Assembly: GCA_030144725.1 (NCBI GenBank)
Contig: JASKMD010000013.1
Location: forward strand, 3,062,322-3,126,321
Reading direction: 5' to 3'
DNA length: 64,000 bases
Origin: Haematococcus lacustris
Taxonomy: Eukaryota; Chlorophyta; Chlorophyceae; Chlamydomonadales; Haematococcaceae
The position numbers were made by a program, and so were the translations under genes. Of the stretch, positions 1 to 12,054 are shown in pieces (position 1 is the first letter of the stretch; every line of letters starts with the position of its first letter). The notes under the pieces were generated by a model. That model had not been told where the DNA came from and did no database searches. It was given only the letters and a program-made list of their open reading frames with translations.

Positions 1-280
1 GCTTGCCAACAGTTGAAGCAGATGTTCAGCTTGTTCAAAAGCAGTCTGCGGCCACGCTCAGCACCTGAGTTGACTGGGGCGGTGCCAGCACTTACATCAT
101 AGGTCAAAGCAGAGCCTGTATCACTGTACACTTGTGCTGCACAGGCCCAGCAGGGCCGCAGTGAGGGCGAAGCTCAGTTGAAGCCTTACTCCATCCGTGT
201 TGCTAGTGGCAGACATCCACAATGTGCAGTACTGTGTCCTGTGTGCTGCTGAGAGCAGTCGTGGGCGTGCCTTGTCACAG

Positions 281-2965
281 GTGGCAGTCGTGAAGGCGGC
301 TGAGGCAGAGGCTGAGGCCAAGTAAGCAATGCAGTGCTTGAGCTGGCTTAAACTGGCTAGCTGCTACCCCTTCCTGCTAACCCATCATGTGCAGCATGCT
401 CACATTTCAGCACTGCAACAAGAGCACTGCAACAAGAGCACTGCAAGCACTGCAATGAAAGCACTGCAAGCACTGCAAGCACTGCAATGAGAGCACTACA
501 AGCACTGCAAGCACTACAAGCGTTGCCAGCACTGCAAGCAGAGCACTGCAAGCACTGTAAGCAACCACGGACCCTAATGCAGCAATAGTGAGTCAGCAGC
601 AGCAGCAGCAGCAGCAGGGATGATGACGGAGTTCTGGAGACTCAGACTGCACACCGACCCAGCAAGAACCCGTCCCACCTGCCTTGCCCAGAGCCTTGAT
701 GCTCAGACTGTCCTGGTTGATGGCTTGTCACGACGATTGCTGCCCTCATGACAGCCATGCACCAACAGCTGCCTCTACAGCCAGCTTCCTGGTGCTGTTT
801 GCAGGTTTCTGCATGGTCAGGTGCGTGGGCAGCAGCACCCCGGCACTGGTCCCACCATGATGGGAGGAGTTCAGCCAGCTGCGCTGTAGTCCAAGGATCA
901 TCATGCACCCTCCCTTGTCATTTCAGTTGTGGTGGTGGTGGTGGTGGTGGTGGTAGTGGTGGTGGTTTGGTGGTGTCCTGTTTTTGTCCTACACTGCTAA
1001 GTCCAGCATGTGAAGGCCATCTTTATCCACTGTGCACCTATCCACCATCATTTCAGAGGCTACATCATCTCAGAGCTCTCAAGACGCTGAAGCCACAGCT
1101 CACCATAGCAGTTGAAGCACCATAGCTGTTGCGTAGTCGGCCTACATTAATTACTCCCGCTGCTGCAGAACTGTTTGGTGTACAGCTGCATGCACACCGT
1201 CAGCCATCATGCATCATGATCAGCATCATCAGCATCAGCATCATCAGGGACCTCAGTAGCACCATGCCCAGTGCAGACTGCTTCACTTCCTCACCAGTTG
1301 ATCTTGCCTTCACCTCCTGCCCCTGTCACATAGGAGTCGGTGCCCATGTCCACATGCGGTGTGTCTGTGTGCAGGGCATTGCCCGCCAGCGGCAGGCCAT
1401 CATCATGGGTCTGAGGGACTCGGTAAAGGAGTTTGACAACATGAGTGATGTGAGCAGCAAGGATGGTAAGCTGCCACAGCTGGGCGGTTGAAGTGCTGAG
1501 CAGGGTTGGGCACGGCTGAGCACGGCTGGTGTGAGGGGCTTGCCCTGTATCCACCATGCTCAAGGCACATGGCTATGCGCATGCTTTCCCCTCCTTTGCA
1601 AGTGCTGATGGGCGCTGGTGCTTGCATTGCATTGCTGCTCTGCAGTACTGGAGCTGATGCTCATCACACAGGTGAGCCCTTTGGCTAGTACACACTGGCA
1701 TGTCTGAATGGAGTGGAGGAATGGAATGTAGGAGTGGAGTGTAGGAGTGGAGTGGAGGAATGGAGTGCACATGAGGGTGTAAGTGACACTGAAACAAACC
1801 ACAGTTGTTGAGCAGTGCTGATGTAACGGTCTGAAGGTGTTGAGGCTGGGGTAGAGCTGGCCACCCCTTCCCACTGACCACTGACCCCATCCCACTGACC
1901 CCTTCCCACTGACCACTGACCCCTTCCCACTGACCCCTTCCCACTGACCCCTTCCCACTGACCACTGACCCCTTCCCAATGACCCCTTCCCACTGACCAC
2001 TGACCCCTTCCCACTGACCCCTTCCCACTGACCACTGACCCCTTCCCACTGACCCCTTCCCACTGACCCCTTCCCACTGACCCCTTCCCACTGACCCCTC
2101 CCCTCGCAGTACTTTGATACGCTGCGTGAGATTGGCATGAGCAACAAGACCAGCACCATCTTCATGCCACACAACCCCAGCGCCATGTCTGATATCTCTG
2201 CGCAAATCAGGTGAGGCCCCAGGCTAGGGCGTAGCTGTGCAGCAACCCAGCGGAGCCCAGGTCTGTCCCATGTCTGCTGGCCTGGTCGCACACAGACCCT
2301 CTCATTAGCCGGAGCAGAACGTGCCCATGAGCATGCATGATGAGGGTAGCATCAGGAAACACTCACCCCTCCGGCCACTCCATGCACCTCTGGTTGCTCG
2401 CCTGCCTGCCCGTCTGCCTCTTTGTCTGCTGCCTGCCTGCCTGCTTGACCGCCTGCCTGACCGGCTGCCTACCTGCCTGACCGCCTGCCTGCCTGGTCAC
2501 ATATATGTTGGCAGCTGTGACGCACAGTCTTTGTGGCTCATGGACCACACAGACTGGGCAGTGTGAATCATCATCACATCACCTTGCCTGTGGTGTGCCA
2601 CAGCGCATGCCCAGACCTCAACATGGTGAAGGGTCCTGCATCGGGGACAAGAAGGTTTGGATGCATGGACACCAGTGATTTGGAACGTCAGTGATGATCA
2701 CTTTGGAGCAGGGACATCAGTGATAATATATTCCTTTACATTACGGGGAAAGTAAGAGTTTTTATTTTCCCGTAATGGTGCATACCTGTAAGTTGACACC
2801 ATTAGGGGCAAAAACGCTACACTGCAGAGGTCCACGCTGCTGAGCACTGATGTGCATTACAGGAACGCGTTTGTGGAGGGGAGTGTGGGGGCCAAGCATG
2901 CCACTGACGGCATGGTGCTGCCGGGTGCCGCTGGAGCCGTGATGCCCCGAGCCCGCAAGGTTTGA
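281..2965 (+). CDS. HIR-type SPFH/stomatin-family protein, 3' part
   Basis: C-terminal 125 residues of a hypersensitive-induced-response (HIR)/stomatin-like SPFH protein; such proteins oligomerise on membrane microdomains. Six exons join in phase: 281-321, 805-820, 1375-1465, 1646-1671, 2110-2210, 2863-2965 (stop TGA). The product reads KAAEAEAEAKFLHGQ, then GIARQRQAIIMGLRDSV, SSKDVLELMLITQYFDTL, STIFMPHNPSA and AQIRNAFVEG. These are the Ala/Glu-rich coil, the RQRQAI block and the TQYFD..IFxPH block of HIR proteins. Two exons are only 16 and 26 nt. All introns are GT-AG. Upstream exons (the SPFH core) were not found in bases 1-280 and should lie left of the window. Introns hold CACTGCAAG-like, CAG, GGT and CCCCTTCCCACTGA repeats. 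The family call is secure; the precise subfamily is inference. Confidence 0.85.
411..560. repeat. imperfect CACTGCAAG tandem repeat in HIR intron
   Basis: About sixteen imperfect copies of a 9-base unit (CACTGCAAG and variants) lie in the first visible intron of the HIR gene, followed at 592-617 by a (CAG)n run. Confidence 0.8.
1862..2103. repeat. CCCCTTCCCACTGA minisatellite in HIR intron
   Basis: Tandem 14-base units CCCCTTCCCACTGA, interleaved with a short CCACTGA form, fill the intron just before the exon at 2110. The array runs almost to the acceptor and so provides its pyrimidine-rich tract. Confidence 0.85.
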
Positions 2966-3962
2966 CGCGCAACACATTGCTCCCGCACAGCTCTCAGTGA
3001 CCGGTTTTGTTCACATGTATCCTCAGCAACCTGTTATTGTCCTGGATTCACTAGGCTTTACTAGTCAATGCTCTGACTGCTGCTCAAGGCACACAGGCTG
3101 ATCAGGGTAATGCACGGCAGTTAATGGTGCACTACTTGGTTTAGCAGTCATCAAACGTGTGAGAGGGGATGGGAGTGTGTACAACACGAGGTGTACTATT
3201 AGACCAATGTCACCCATTGAACCTGCTAAATGTTTCAGCATGTAGTTCAAAGTTTGCATATTTATATATGTGTGTGTCACTTAGCAAGTGTGGTGCATTG
3301 ATATGCATAGCAATGCTCATGATGAGTATCACATGCCGTGTCCCATTGACATGAGGTAATTGAAGAAATGATGTAACGATGTACGGTTTACACTGTTCTT
3401 AACAAGGCATTACAACAACGGAGTATCGTCGTTGATAAGGTGTAAGTGCCAAGCTCGCCATCTCATTTGCACGGAGTAGAAAGGAAGCCTTCAAGTAGGA
3501 AAAGAAGCCAGAGTAACCGGAGTCTCACCTCAGCTCCTTTCCTACTTGCAGTCCAGCAGCTGGCTGTCGAGATGATGCTAAACATGCAAGTAGGTGACGA
3601 TGACGTGCCAACACTGTTCAATAGGATGAGTTCAGTAATGGTGCAGGCTGTACGCAGGTGTAGCCGGTTAGGGTCAATTCCATAGGAAGTTGCTGCTAGC
3701 GGTTGGGGCATCCTTGACTGAATTGCAATAGAACTATCAGATACTGTGTTTGACAGTCACCCTGCCGTTTTCAGTCGTCAGTTGCTACATGCCTCTGATG
3801 GGGGCCACAATGAAGGCTGATACAGCGTGGATGCATACAACGGTTAGGCACCGATGACCTGGGCTACATTGGAAGTCAAGCTGGGCATGGGGTAACAAGG
3901 GTAGGGGTGCATGGGGACTGACCTGCGGAACGACATGGACGACGTGAACAAGAAGAATAGAT
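2966..3962. other. intergenic, no gene recognised
   Basis: Downstream of the HIR stop codon. A TGTAA motif near 3371 could be an algal poly(A) signal. The open frame at 3446-3685 has no recognisable similarity or splice support. From about 3847 the sequence is the reverse complement of the 3' flank of the tRNA-Ala at 44702 (shared blocks around ACCCTTGTTACCCCATGCCC). Confidence 0.5.
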
Positions 3963-4035
3963 TGGAGCTTGAGGGTATCGATCCCCCTACCTCCCGCATG
4001 CTAAGCGGGCGCTCTACCATGTGAGCTAAAGCCCC
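3963..4035 (-). tRNA. tRNA-Ala (AGC)
   Basis: A 73-nt cloverleaf on the minus strand. The acceptor stem GGGGCTT pairs with AAGCTCC and contains the G3-U70 wobble that is the alanine identity element. The D arm is GCTC..GAGC. The anticodon arm is CCCGC-TTAGCAT-GCGGG with anticodon AGC. The T loop is ATCGATA, as in plant tRNA-Ala, and the discriminator base is A. The sequence matches the tRNAs at 15665, 44702 and 56711. The 3' flank matches the flank at 44775, so gene and flank were copied together. Confidence 0.92.
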
Positions 4036-4379
4036 CTCAACTGTTCGTGCAATATGCCCTGCATGTAAGCAATGAGAATAACTTGCAAAATTGCTCTCAG
4101 CCGCATGTACGAATATTGATCTATACCTTTTAAGCCCCATGTGACCATGTTCTAAAGCTGTGCGGTATGTGCAGTACTGGCGTAAGCGCCACAATATGCG
4201 TCCCGGGCTTGTCCTGTCCTGCACAACGCCGACATTAACCTTGTTAGAAGAGCCGGGGCGGGGAGACTAACATGTTCTCAGGTTGCACATGCGCTTGCGT
4301 CAAGAGCCCCATGGTTGCGTGGGTTCGTGAGAGGGTGCGCAGGGTGGGCGCCCTTACCCGCTACCTCTAGCCTTTGAGG
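4036..4379. other. intergenic, nothing recognised
   Basis: No gene, RNA or repeat recognised between the tRNA-Ala and the degenerate TnpB/Fanzor-like sequence. Confidence 0.4.
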
Positions 4380-5515
4380 CGGTCCATTCAGTGTTGCTTC
4401 GCTGCGGCAGCCAGCGAGTTTCACTGCGGCAAAGAAGGAGCAACATTGGGGGAAGCAACAGCAAGAGCTCCAGGATGACAAGGAGGGTTAGCATCAATGC
4501 CACTCCCTTCCCCACAGTTGACCTGGATGTAGGCCTCCCTCTCTCATGCTCCCTCACTCACGCCACAGATCCAGCCAGATAGGCACTACCAGTCCAAACA
4601 CAAGGCAGTATCCACAGCTTCCAACACCTGGAGTGGGAGGCGGGCGAGGTGTCCAGGAAACGCTGGGGCTACCACTAGCAGCTGGTGATTGTCTTCAATG
4701 AAGTTGGGCTCAAGGGTGGAGGGTGGAGTGCAGACGTGGTGCTCCTGGCCTGCCGCAAGGTGCTGCGGAGGCCCAGCAGCCACAAGCAAGGTGCAGGCAG
4801 GCTGCTGTGCAAGGTGGTGCTGGTGGATGAGCCCCGCACCAGCCAGGTCAGCTCATCTGCTAACAGGCCCCAGCCCTGTGAGCAGCGGCTGGATCGCGAG
4901 CAGCCAACCAGGCATGCAGACTGCAGGACAAATGAACCTCCACCTGGTGTGCCCAGCATGAAGCCAGCAGCTTGACAGGCCACACAGGTCAATGTCGGGC
5001 AAGAAGCGTCGATGTCCCAGCCGCACACGGCCATACAAGCGTGGCACCAGGGTGCGACGAGGCCCCTCTCAGCGTCTCCAGTGTTCACCACCAAACCCCA
5101 TTGTTGACAAGTGCGTGTGAGCCAGCAGCGTGACCAGCCAGCACGGGGCCTACTGTGGTGCCTGGCATTGGCCCCACGCATCCTGCATGTGCACAGCCCC
5201 CATGCATCCAGGCAGCCACACAGCCAGCAGCGTAGGAGCCTGGGCCCAGCATTTTCCCGCCAGCCAAGCGCAGCAAGCCCACCCAGGCTGAGAAGGCAGC
5301 TGAGCCCACCCAGCCCACCAAGGGCAAAGGTCAGGCTAAAGACGAGGCTGCCAAAGCCAAGCCAGGCCACACCCCGACAGGTCGGTAGACAGGAGATTGC
5401 AACGCAGCGCTCGCTGGAGCTGTGCCGGTGGCCGGACCCGCCAGCTTTGCTTGCCAAGGGCAGGGATTATCCAAGCCTGGGCTACAAGCGGCTGTGAGGC
5501 CAAGCACCCAAGGCC
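4380..5515 (+). pseudogene. degenerate TnpB/Fanzor-like protein, C-terminal part
   Basis: Broken open frames carry pieces of a RuvC/zinc-ribbon protein. At about 4813-4850 a frame reads VVLVDEPRTSQVSS, resembling the VDE-x-TS-x-x-S/C segment of TnpB/Fanzor RuvC domains. At about 5384-5410 another frame reads GR, a stop, then TGDCNAAL, a damaged form of GRWLDRDCNAALN (compare the DRDxNAAxN motif of RuvC III). At about 5418-5496 a third frame reads LELCRWPD...DYPSLGYKRL. The frame switches and the internal stop show that it is not functional. Motifs recur at 8090, 11500 and 30588. The family name is inference from motifs; a search with the repaired consensus was not possible here. Confidence 0.5.
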
Positions 5516-7065
5516 TAGCAGCAGCAGCCTGCGGCACTGGAGTGTGTGCTCTTGAGCTGTCATCCGCTTACATCAACGCATGCCAACTCTAGGCTACGAC
5601 CCTGTCACAGGGGTCAGGCAAGTATTGTAAGCGAAAGGCGCCTATGCCAAGTGAACACCATACAGACACAACACGGGACCCAGGTTTGCCTTTGCGTTGG
5701 TACTTGTCGCCCGCTGGGTCAGCTTCCATCTAGCAAGGTCCCAGGCTATCTCTATCCCACACCTGGGTCCTCCTGGGTGCCTGTCTTCTTCTGCCTCTCA
5801 AGACGCACACAAACTCACGCCTGTCAGATATGCCCTTGACAATGTGGTGCTGTGGCCGAGCTACTCCACTTTCTTGCTGTGCGGTTTCGGGCGGGCACAT
5901 GGCGTTCGCTGGAGGGCTGGTAGGCGGGCAGTTACTAGGCATGATGCATTAAATCTACCAAGTAGAGGATACCTCAGGTCAACCCCACAAAGCGACCTCT
6001 TATAGGGATATTCAATTACTTTGTCGTATCACCCGTTGGACCTGGTCTTGCAACATATCGCTGCGTGGCGCAGATACATAGCAGATGACGAGGAAGGAAA
6101 GGCGCAAGGTTGTGCCTAGACCAGCGACGGAGGAACATAATTTATAGTCGAGGCACAACACTGACGCCCAACGCAAGAGAAAGGCTTCCGGAGAGGCCCG
6201 CGCTGCCCGCGATGGAGATAACACATGGCACGGGCGGAAATGTAAGCTATCTCACCTTTACAACAACGATCTCGCAGCCTGTGTTGGATTGCAGCTCGTG
6301 CTTTCTTTTGGTGTAGCATGAGGGCTGCAGGGATTAAAACTTGAAGTAAGTTACAGCATGGGGGCAGACCTGAGAATGTCCGTCTCCCATTCTACGTGCG
6401 ACATTCGGTATTGTGCTGCTCAGCGTCATGACCCACGCGGCAGTAAGCACATTGATGGGCATTAGACGCTGCGTGCCGCTTCTGCAACTTGTAAGCGGGA
6501 CACGGAGCGCTTACTTTGCTAGCCTACCCACCGGCGTGCTCCCAAGCTTATCAGGGTAGGTAGTGCAACGAACCCGCAAGTGCATGACTCTCCGGCGAGG
6601 AAAGCCCCATCTTACGGCGCAGGCCGCAAACACCTCGGTGGACGGCATCGCCACCGTCCGCACTGCTCGCCCCATTGCTAGGCAACCTTCCGCTAGCATC
6701 CACGGCTAGTTTAGCTGCACTCCACCGCAGTTTAGTGGTGCAATTGGCCATCGGTGAGCGGCTTGCAGACATGTGATGTGCCTGGCAGTCGGTGTATGGA
6801 CGGGTTCATGGAACAAGGCAGTGATGGCTTGCACTGTTGCAGATGATGATGGGTTATGAGCCTAGAGGACACTGGATAGGCTCCTCACTCTCTCTTCTGC
6901 GGCTTGCCATAGTTGGCGACATACTTGCCATAGTTGGCGACATGGCCAAGCTTGTAAGAAGCAGACAACCTTTGTCCAAGCAATCTTGCAACAGACTGGT
7001 ACTCTAACACCGAACACAGCATCTACATCTCAGCTCTAGGTTGAGGGCATACAGCCTTCCTCATG
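5516..7065. other. intergenic, nothing recognised
   Basis: Mixed-composition DNA without a convincing exon chain. Several 60-100 codon open frames exist on both strands, but none shows splice-phase support, a known motif or a biased composition. No tRNA or long tandem repeat was seen. Confidence 0.4.
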
Positions 7066-7200
7066 GATGCACTCTTCTATTGAATTTGCAAGCCACCATG
7101 GTCATGCTATACCTCTAGCAGTTGCAAGCACAATTGTGCAAATGCAGGCGCCACTCTACACCCCCATGCAAGCAGAGGCAACACATGCAGATGCTACAAG
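7066..7200 (+). repeat. dispersed repeat, copy 1
   Basis: About 125 bases here (from ACTCTTCTATTGAATTTGCA) align with 12062-12185, with scattered substitutions. Both copies keep the blocks GCAGGCGCCACT and ACACATGCAGATG. This is a diverged interspersed repeat of unknown type. The following DNA to about 7990 holds only a short GATGAT tract near 7455. Confidence 0.6.
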
Positions 7201-7999
7201 CAAGCAACCCCAGGTAGCAGCAGGTGCTGGTGCAGCTCCTGGCAGCAACCGGTATCAGGTGTTGCTGCAACCTGACAGCAGCATGGAGCAACAGCCGCCA
7301 ATGCAGCCATGTCAAAGGTTGATCAACATCAGCTCACCATCCATAGTGCGTGGGAGGGACTGGACACACCCTGCAAGCAAGGGTGATGTGTGTGACCCAT
7401 GGCTTGGGATCCTGGTACGACTGCCTGGCTTTGCCATGCGTGACGCCTGGTTCATGATGATGATCGTGATGATGATGATGATGTGGGGGTGGGTGAGGTG
7501 ATGAGGTGAGGTGGGGTGGGTCGGTTCAGCCTGGTATAGTGGCCAGGGTGTTATCACCAAGTCTCATGCGATTCACAAAGGGTCAAGCATCGCCTGCGAG
7601 CTCCTGGCGTGTGTGGTTCTGTGCATGCATGTTGTCCAATGCATATTGCAGTGGCAGGGCAGGGCTTTTGTCCAATAACGGGTCACCTCTCAGATGGCTA
7701 TTTATTCGCCATGGTTCGAGAGGAGAAGCCTGTCGTCAACAAACGGTTTTGTTCTTTTCTTGAGGCTATGAGTCATCATGGTGCTCGTCAATGGAGTAGG
7801 GTACCCATGCTGTCCTAATGTAACATTCCCTAGGGAGTGTCACAGCTAATTGGCATGCCCTTCTGACACCGGCGCGTAGCTGCCTGCCTCCTATGCTCTC
7901 TACCATGTAAGTTAAAGTCCCTTGCCTGCCATGACAGACATGCCCACCACAACAAGCAACCACCTGTCGTATCTCTAGGTCCCACCTCCCCTGCCCCGA

Positions 8000-8240
8000 T
8001 TCAGTCACCTGCCCAGGAGCCACCTCCCCCTGCCCAGGACCAGCATCTGCTGCACCTGGTCCAGTGCCACAACCCCAACTCCCCCATGGGGCAGGTGGCT
8101 GGACAGGGACACCAAGTCGTGCCTCAACTTCCTGGGGAGAGTGTGCAGCGCCCCCTGGAGCTGTGCAAATGGGATGACTTGGAGTCTCTGCCTGTAAGCT
8201 ACGAGCTCGAGTCCTTGCCTCCATGACATGGCTAGGAAAG
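8000..8240 (+). pseudogene. degenerate TnpB/Fanzor-like C-terminus, second copy
   Basis: From base 8090 one frame reads GRWLDRDTKSCLNFLGRV. A shifted frame then gives QRPLELCKWDDLESLP and ends at a stop near 8224. The order GRWLDRD..LN..RPLELC matches the damaged copies at 4.4-5.5 and 30.1-30.6 kb. No upstream RuvC or helical domain was recognised, so only the tail survives. The downstream stretch to 8779 holds nothing else I recognise. Confidence 0.45.
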
Positions 8241-8779
8241 GAGGGGGTTCGCCTTAACAGCTGCAGGCCACCGTCACGCAATAGCACAGGCCCTGGCCAT
8301 GAACCGCAAACATAGGAAGGCATGGGCTGTTTTGCCACTCAGCAGCTCTGTTGTGCGCTGGGTGAGGACTCCTCACTAAGGAGCATCGGAACATGGCATC
8401 CTGATCGCAGGGGGCTCTTAGCCTCTCTGTTGATGCTGGTAGCATTAACCGGGCTGCTGCAGCTAGCAATAGCTAATACAGCCTTGAACTCGCAGCCCTT
8501 CTTTGTGACTTGCAAGTTATAGCAGGCCTGTTGGCTGCGCAGTGGTATGCAGCGACGCCCCGAAGTCAGGTCCAGGCACACAGCTCGGCGGGCTAGGAAA
8601 GGGTTGTGTAGAAGGGATCGTGAGTCCTATTCGACGAGTGCACGTATTTCATGTCACAGTTGAGTTACAAAAGTCTGGTTGCCACAGAACTGCAGTACTG
8701 CGTACATTGCCTCTTTCAGCTCCCTCAGTCGTCCCTTGTCGTCACATAGCCCGCAAGCAAGCTGCAAGCATTCGAATTC

Positions 8780-10378
8780 ATGGGAGGGCAGCTCAGCTCA
8801 GCACGGCAAAAGCGACGCCGCAGCGACGATGGACAGCCTGAGGTGGCTGACTCGTCGCAGGAGACCCCCGACAGACCTCCCAAGGCACACAAAACCGACA
8901 GCGGATGCGCCACAGCAACACCGCGCCCCTCTGGCTCGGCGGCAGGCTGCAGAGTGCAACTGCATCCTACCCCTCCTAGCATATCTCCAGATGAGCGCCA
9001 GGACACGTTCGACGACCTTGACGTGGTACGCTTTGGGTTGACCGTCGGCGGCAGGTGAGGTGGAGACCGACAGCCCTGCAGCTGCCGAGGGCAGCGCGAT
9101 GCGGCTTGCGCTGCCGAGGTCACGTGCATGCTTTGCGAGGGCAGTACTTTGGTGTGATCTACCTGGCATACCGGACCTACTCAGGCTGCGTGTCTGAGAC
9201 CGCAGCAAACATGCCTATTGCGAGGTGCCTGCAGGCCAGTGCCACAGCGGCGCAGTGGCATTGCAGCTGCTGCCCTGCTGCTGGGGGATGCGCGTGTCGT
9301 GGACCAAATACAGGAGAAGGCACCAGCTGCTGCAGCCGCTGGCCATGCGTTGTTGTGGGCACGCAGGTGGGACAGCAGACAGGGACCAGCACCAGCAGGC
9401 TAGAAGTCAGGCATGCAGGCAGTCAGGCAGTCAGGCAGGCTGTTGGTTGTCCAGGCAGCTGTACATGATGGAGCTTGTGAGCGAAACAGGTTGGGATTAT
9501 TATGCTTTGCCAGGGTGCTGGTGTTGGCCACATGGTTCAGGAGCGGCGCAGTGACCAACCGCTGCCAAGGCGGCTGGGACACTGAGGAGGACGAGCCACC
9601 AGCAGCAGGACCACGGCGGGCCAGCTGTACAGCAGAGAGCCCCACGTTGCCTGACCCCGCCACCTCAGTGCCCGCTGCCTCAGGCGCTGCGTTCAGCATG
9701 TCCCCTGCCTCAGCATCGCACAGCAGACATGCCGTAGCTCACCAGGCGGCTGTGGGCGATTGGGCAGGCGCCACAGGTAGCCAAACTGCCCAGCTCACCT
9801 CCTTCCACAAGAAACGCAGCTCAGCCAAGACAACCAGCAGAGGGGAGCTGCACCCTTCCCTGCCAGCAGACATGCAAGTAGCTGGCCACACAGAAAGCGT
9901 GACCTTGCTCACTACCCTTGTTGATGCCTTACCCAGCCAGTCAGCCCCTTCAGCCCCAGCATCCCATGTGGAGGCCACGCCAGCGCTTGCCCCCACCGCT
10001 GGCACTGGCCAAGGCACGGGCGGCAGCATCCGCACCCCCGCCTTGTGCGCTGCCGCCTTGGCGTGTGAGCTGAGCCCTGGCGGGTTCCAGTGCAAGGCTG
10101 TGGGTGCGGGCAAGGCGCTGCAGGGCCTGGCGCTGTGCAGCACGCCAGAGTCACCCACCGTGCACACTGGCACTGCGGTGAAGCAGCGGCCTGGGCACTG
10201 GGCACGCCGCCAGTCAGCGCTGTGGGGGAGGGCAGCAGGGGCAGCGGTCACACCCACGGGCCCGGAGGTCACACCTCCAGGCAGCAGCGCTCAGGCAGTG
10301 GCCACGGTGAGCCGGCTAGGTCAGGAGGGAGGGCTGCCGCTGCTGGACTGGGGCCAGGCTGATGATGGGAGGGGGTGA
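8780..10378 (+). CDS. unrecognised 423-residue protein, three exons
   Basis: Not recognised. Three exons join in phase: 8780-9054 (donor GTGAGG), 9235-9366 (acceptor TGCAG, donor GTGGGA) and 9514-10378 (acceptor GCCAG, stop TGA); 1272 nt in all. The N-terminus is hydrophilic and begins MGGQLSSARQKRRRSDDGQ, with a basic cluster that could be a nuclear localisation signal. Exon 2 encodes an Ala-rich stretch (VVDQIQEKAPAAAAAGHALL). Exon 3 is Ser/Thr/Pro/Ala-rich and probably disordered, with TAQLTSFHKKR resembling a degenerate PCNA-binding peptide. Phase agreement across both introns supports the model. The final exon could instead be spliced at 10309 (GTGAGC). Confidence 0.45.
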
Positions 10379-10859
10379 CACATGGTCTGGGTGACACCCA
10401 GCTGCTGCTGTTGCATGGTGTACAGCATGGAGGGAGATGGCAGTTGCTTGTAGGTGGTTCAGGGGTCGGCAGTGAGGGTGGGTGGGGTGAGCGTGCCCTT
10501 GGAGCTAAGAGTCATCGAGGAGGACAGTTTGCAGGCAGCCGCTGGAATGGAGGTGTAGGTTGCTCAGCCAACACACACTTAATGGTCTCAACTGCACATA
10601 CACACTACCAGGGTGACACTGACCTTGCTGTACCTGACCTTATGCTCTTGCATACTCAGTGCCTTGTACTCAGTACATAAATTACCTAGTTCTCAGTGGC
10701 ATATGTGTGTGGTGGCATCAGATGATGGTGATGTTGCGGTGGCTGTGGGACGCCCTAGATCCTTAACAATGCATGCAGTGAGTGACCTGGTTTATTCCAT
10801 GGAGAGCTGAGCGCCAGCTTTGCCAAGCACTACCTACTGGAGGCAAATCTTCCAGGCCG
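10379..10859. other. intergenic, nothing recognised
   Basis: No supported exon, RNA or tandem repeat between the hypothetical gene and the minus-strand ORF. Confidence 0.4.
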
Positions 10860-11219
10860 CTACAGCATGGCACGACTTGTGCATAGCTCACCTTTATACC
10901 GCGTACAGTCCAGAACTTGAATGTACAGATTGCGCATGTTGTGTAGCTCATACTCAGTGGCTAATGTTGTTACATGCTGGATTAGAATTATGAGGATCTC
11001 TAAACGATCTACAGGATCTTCAATAACGACCAAAAAAGCAACATCGACAACCGCGACAGCATCCGCTCTCTTCTCTGCACACCTGCGTCCAATATCATCA
11101 TTGCATAGTGTGTTACCGAAACCATGTTCAGCCTCAGAATCCTGAGGGGCTGTGATCATGCCGCAAGATGTGCACACCCTGATCACTGCAGATGCAGTCG
11201 CAGATTCCACTGTGTCCAT
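10860..11219 (-). CDS. ORFan candidate, 119 residues
   Basis: A single open frame from ATG to stop with no recognisable family. It contains CTSCGMI near the N-terminus and a hydrophobic, Ile/Leu-rich middle (DRLEILIILIQHV). Base composition is less GC-rich than in the neighbouring genes, and no splice sites are needed. It may be a small gene, a fragment of a mobile element or chance; only its length and non-repetitive composition speak for it. Confidence 0.25.
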   Translation of the reverse strand: MDTVESATASAVIRVCTSCGMITAPQDSEAEHGFGNTLCNDDIGRRCAEKRADAVAVVDVAFLVVIEDPVDRLEILIILIQHVTTLATEYELHNMRNLYIQVLDCTRYKGELCTSRAML

Positions 11220-11339
11220 GGCATTGTCCCTGGACCTGCGGGTGCCTAACTTCTGTTCTGTTGCCTGACCCTCTTAGGGGCCACTAGCAAGTTTGGCGTG
11301 ACACGCATGACACACAATGTGAGCTGACACGGCTTTTAC

Positions 11340-11545
11340 CCATGGCATACTGTACTGGTGTCTGCAGCCGTGCGCATGCTGCAATGCAGCCTGGCCACTG
11401 TTGCCTGGCTGCTGCTGTGGCTGGGGCGGCGGCTGCTGCGACAGCTGCTGCTGCTGCTGCTGCTGCTGCCGCTGCTGCTGCTGCTCGGTCTCGCAGCCGC
11501 TTGTATCCCAGGCCTGCGTACACCAGTGGCATGGTCATATGGCCA
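11340..11545 (-). pseudogene. GLGYKRLRDR tail fragment with Ala repeats
   Basis: On the minus strand the frame reads YAGLGYKRLRDR and runs into a poly-Ala tract encoded by GCA/GCG repeats. The GYKRLR tail is the same as at the end of the degenerate TnpB/Fanzor-like copy at 5.4 kb (SLGYKRL), so this looks like another terminal fragment with an expanded trinucleotide tract. No catalytic motif is present. A separate minus-strand frame beginning MSGKKGKKDIAL at 11953 is unassigned. Confidence 0.35.
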
Positions 11546-12054
11546 TATGGTCCCATGGACCTATGGTCATATATGGACCTATGGTCAACCTATGTAGCTG
11601 CTGCTGAAGGGGCCAGCTGCTGCTGCTGCTGCATCTGCTGCGTGCCCCATGCTACAGGGGGCGCCAGTTGCTGCTGCTGCTGGACCCCCGCTGCTGGACC
11701 CCCGCTGCTGCAGCGGGCGTCTGTAGACCACGCATGCAATGACACCATCGGTCCCCACCAGCTGGTCAAACACCTGCAACTGCAGCCTCAAGGGCATTCC
11801 TGGTCTGTATCGCCAGGCCATGGCAACGAGGGTGGATGTGGGGGGCCGGTGAGGGAGCGCAGCCCGGCCTGCCTGCTGCGCCTGCCTGCCTGCTGAGGGC
11901 ACGGTGGCGCAGGTGTTAAGCGCGATGTCCTTCTTGCCCTTCTTGCCCGACATTTGCTTGTGAGGCCAACATTAGAGGCTGAGAGCAGGGTGCGACTGGA
12001 TGGCTCACTTGCTGGGTCCGTCTCTCCCTTGCCACATCTCTTCTCCATGCAACA

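Noticed and set aside
7312..7560. Minus-strand frame across the GATGAT tract
   Set aside because: Driven by a short trinucleotide repeat (His/Ile runs), with no other support.
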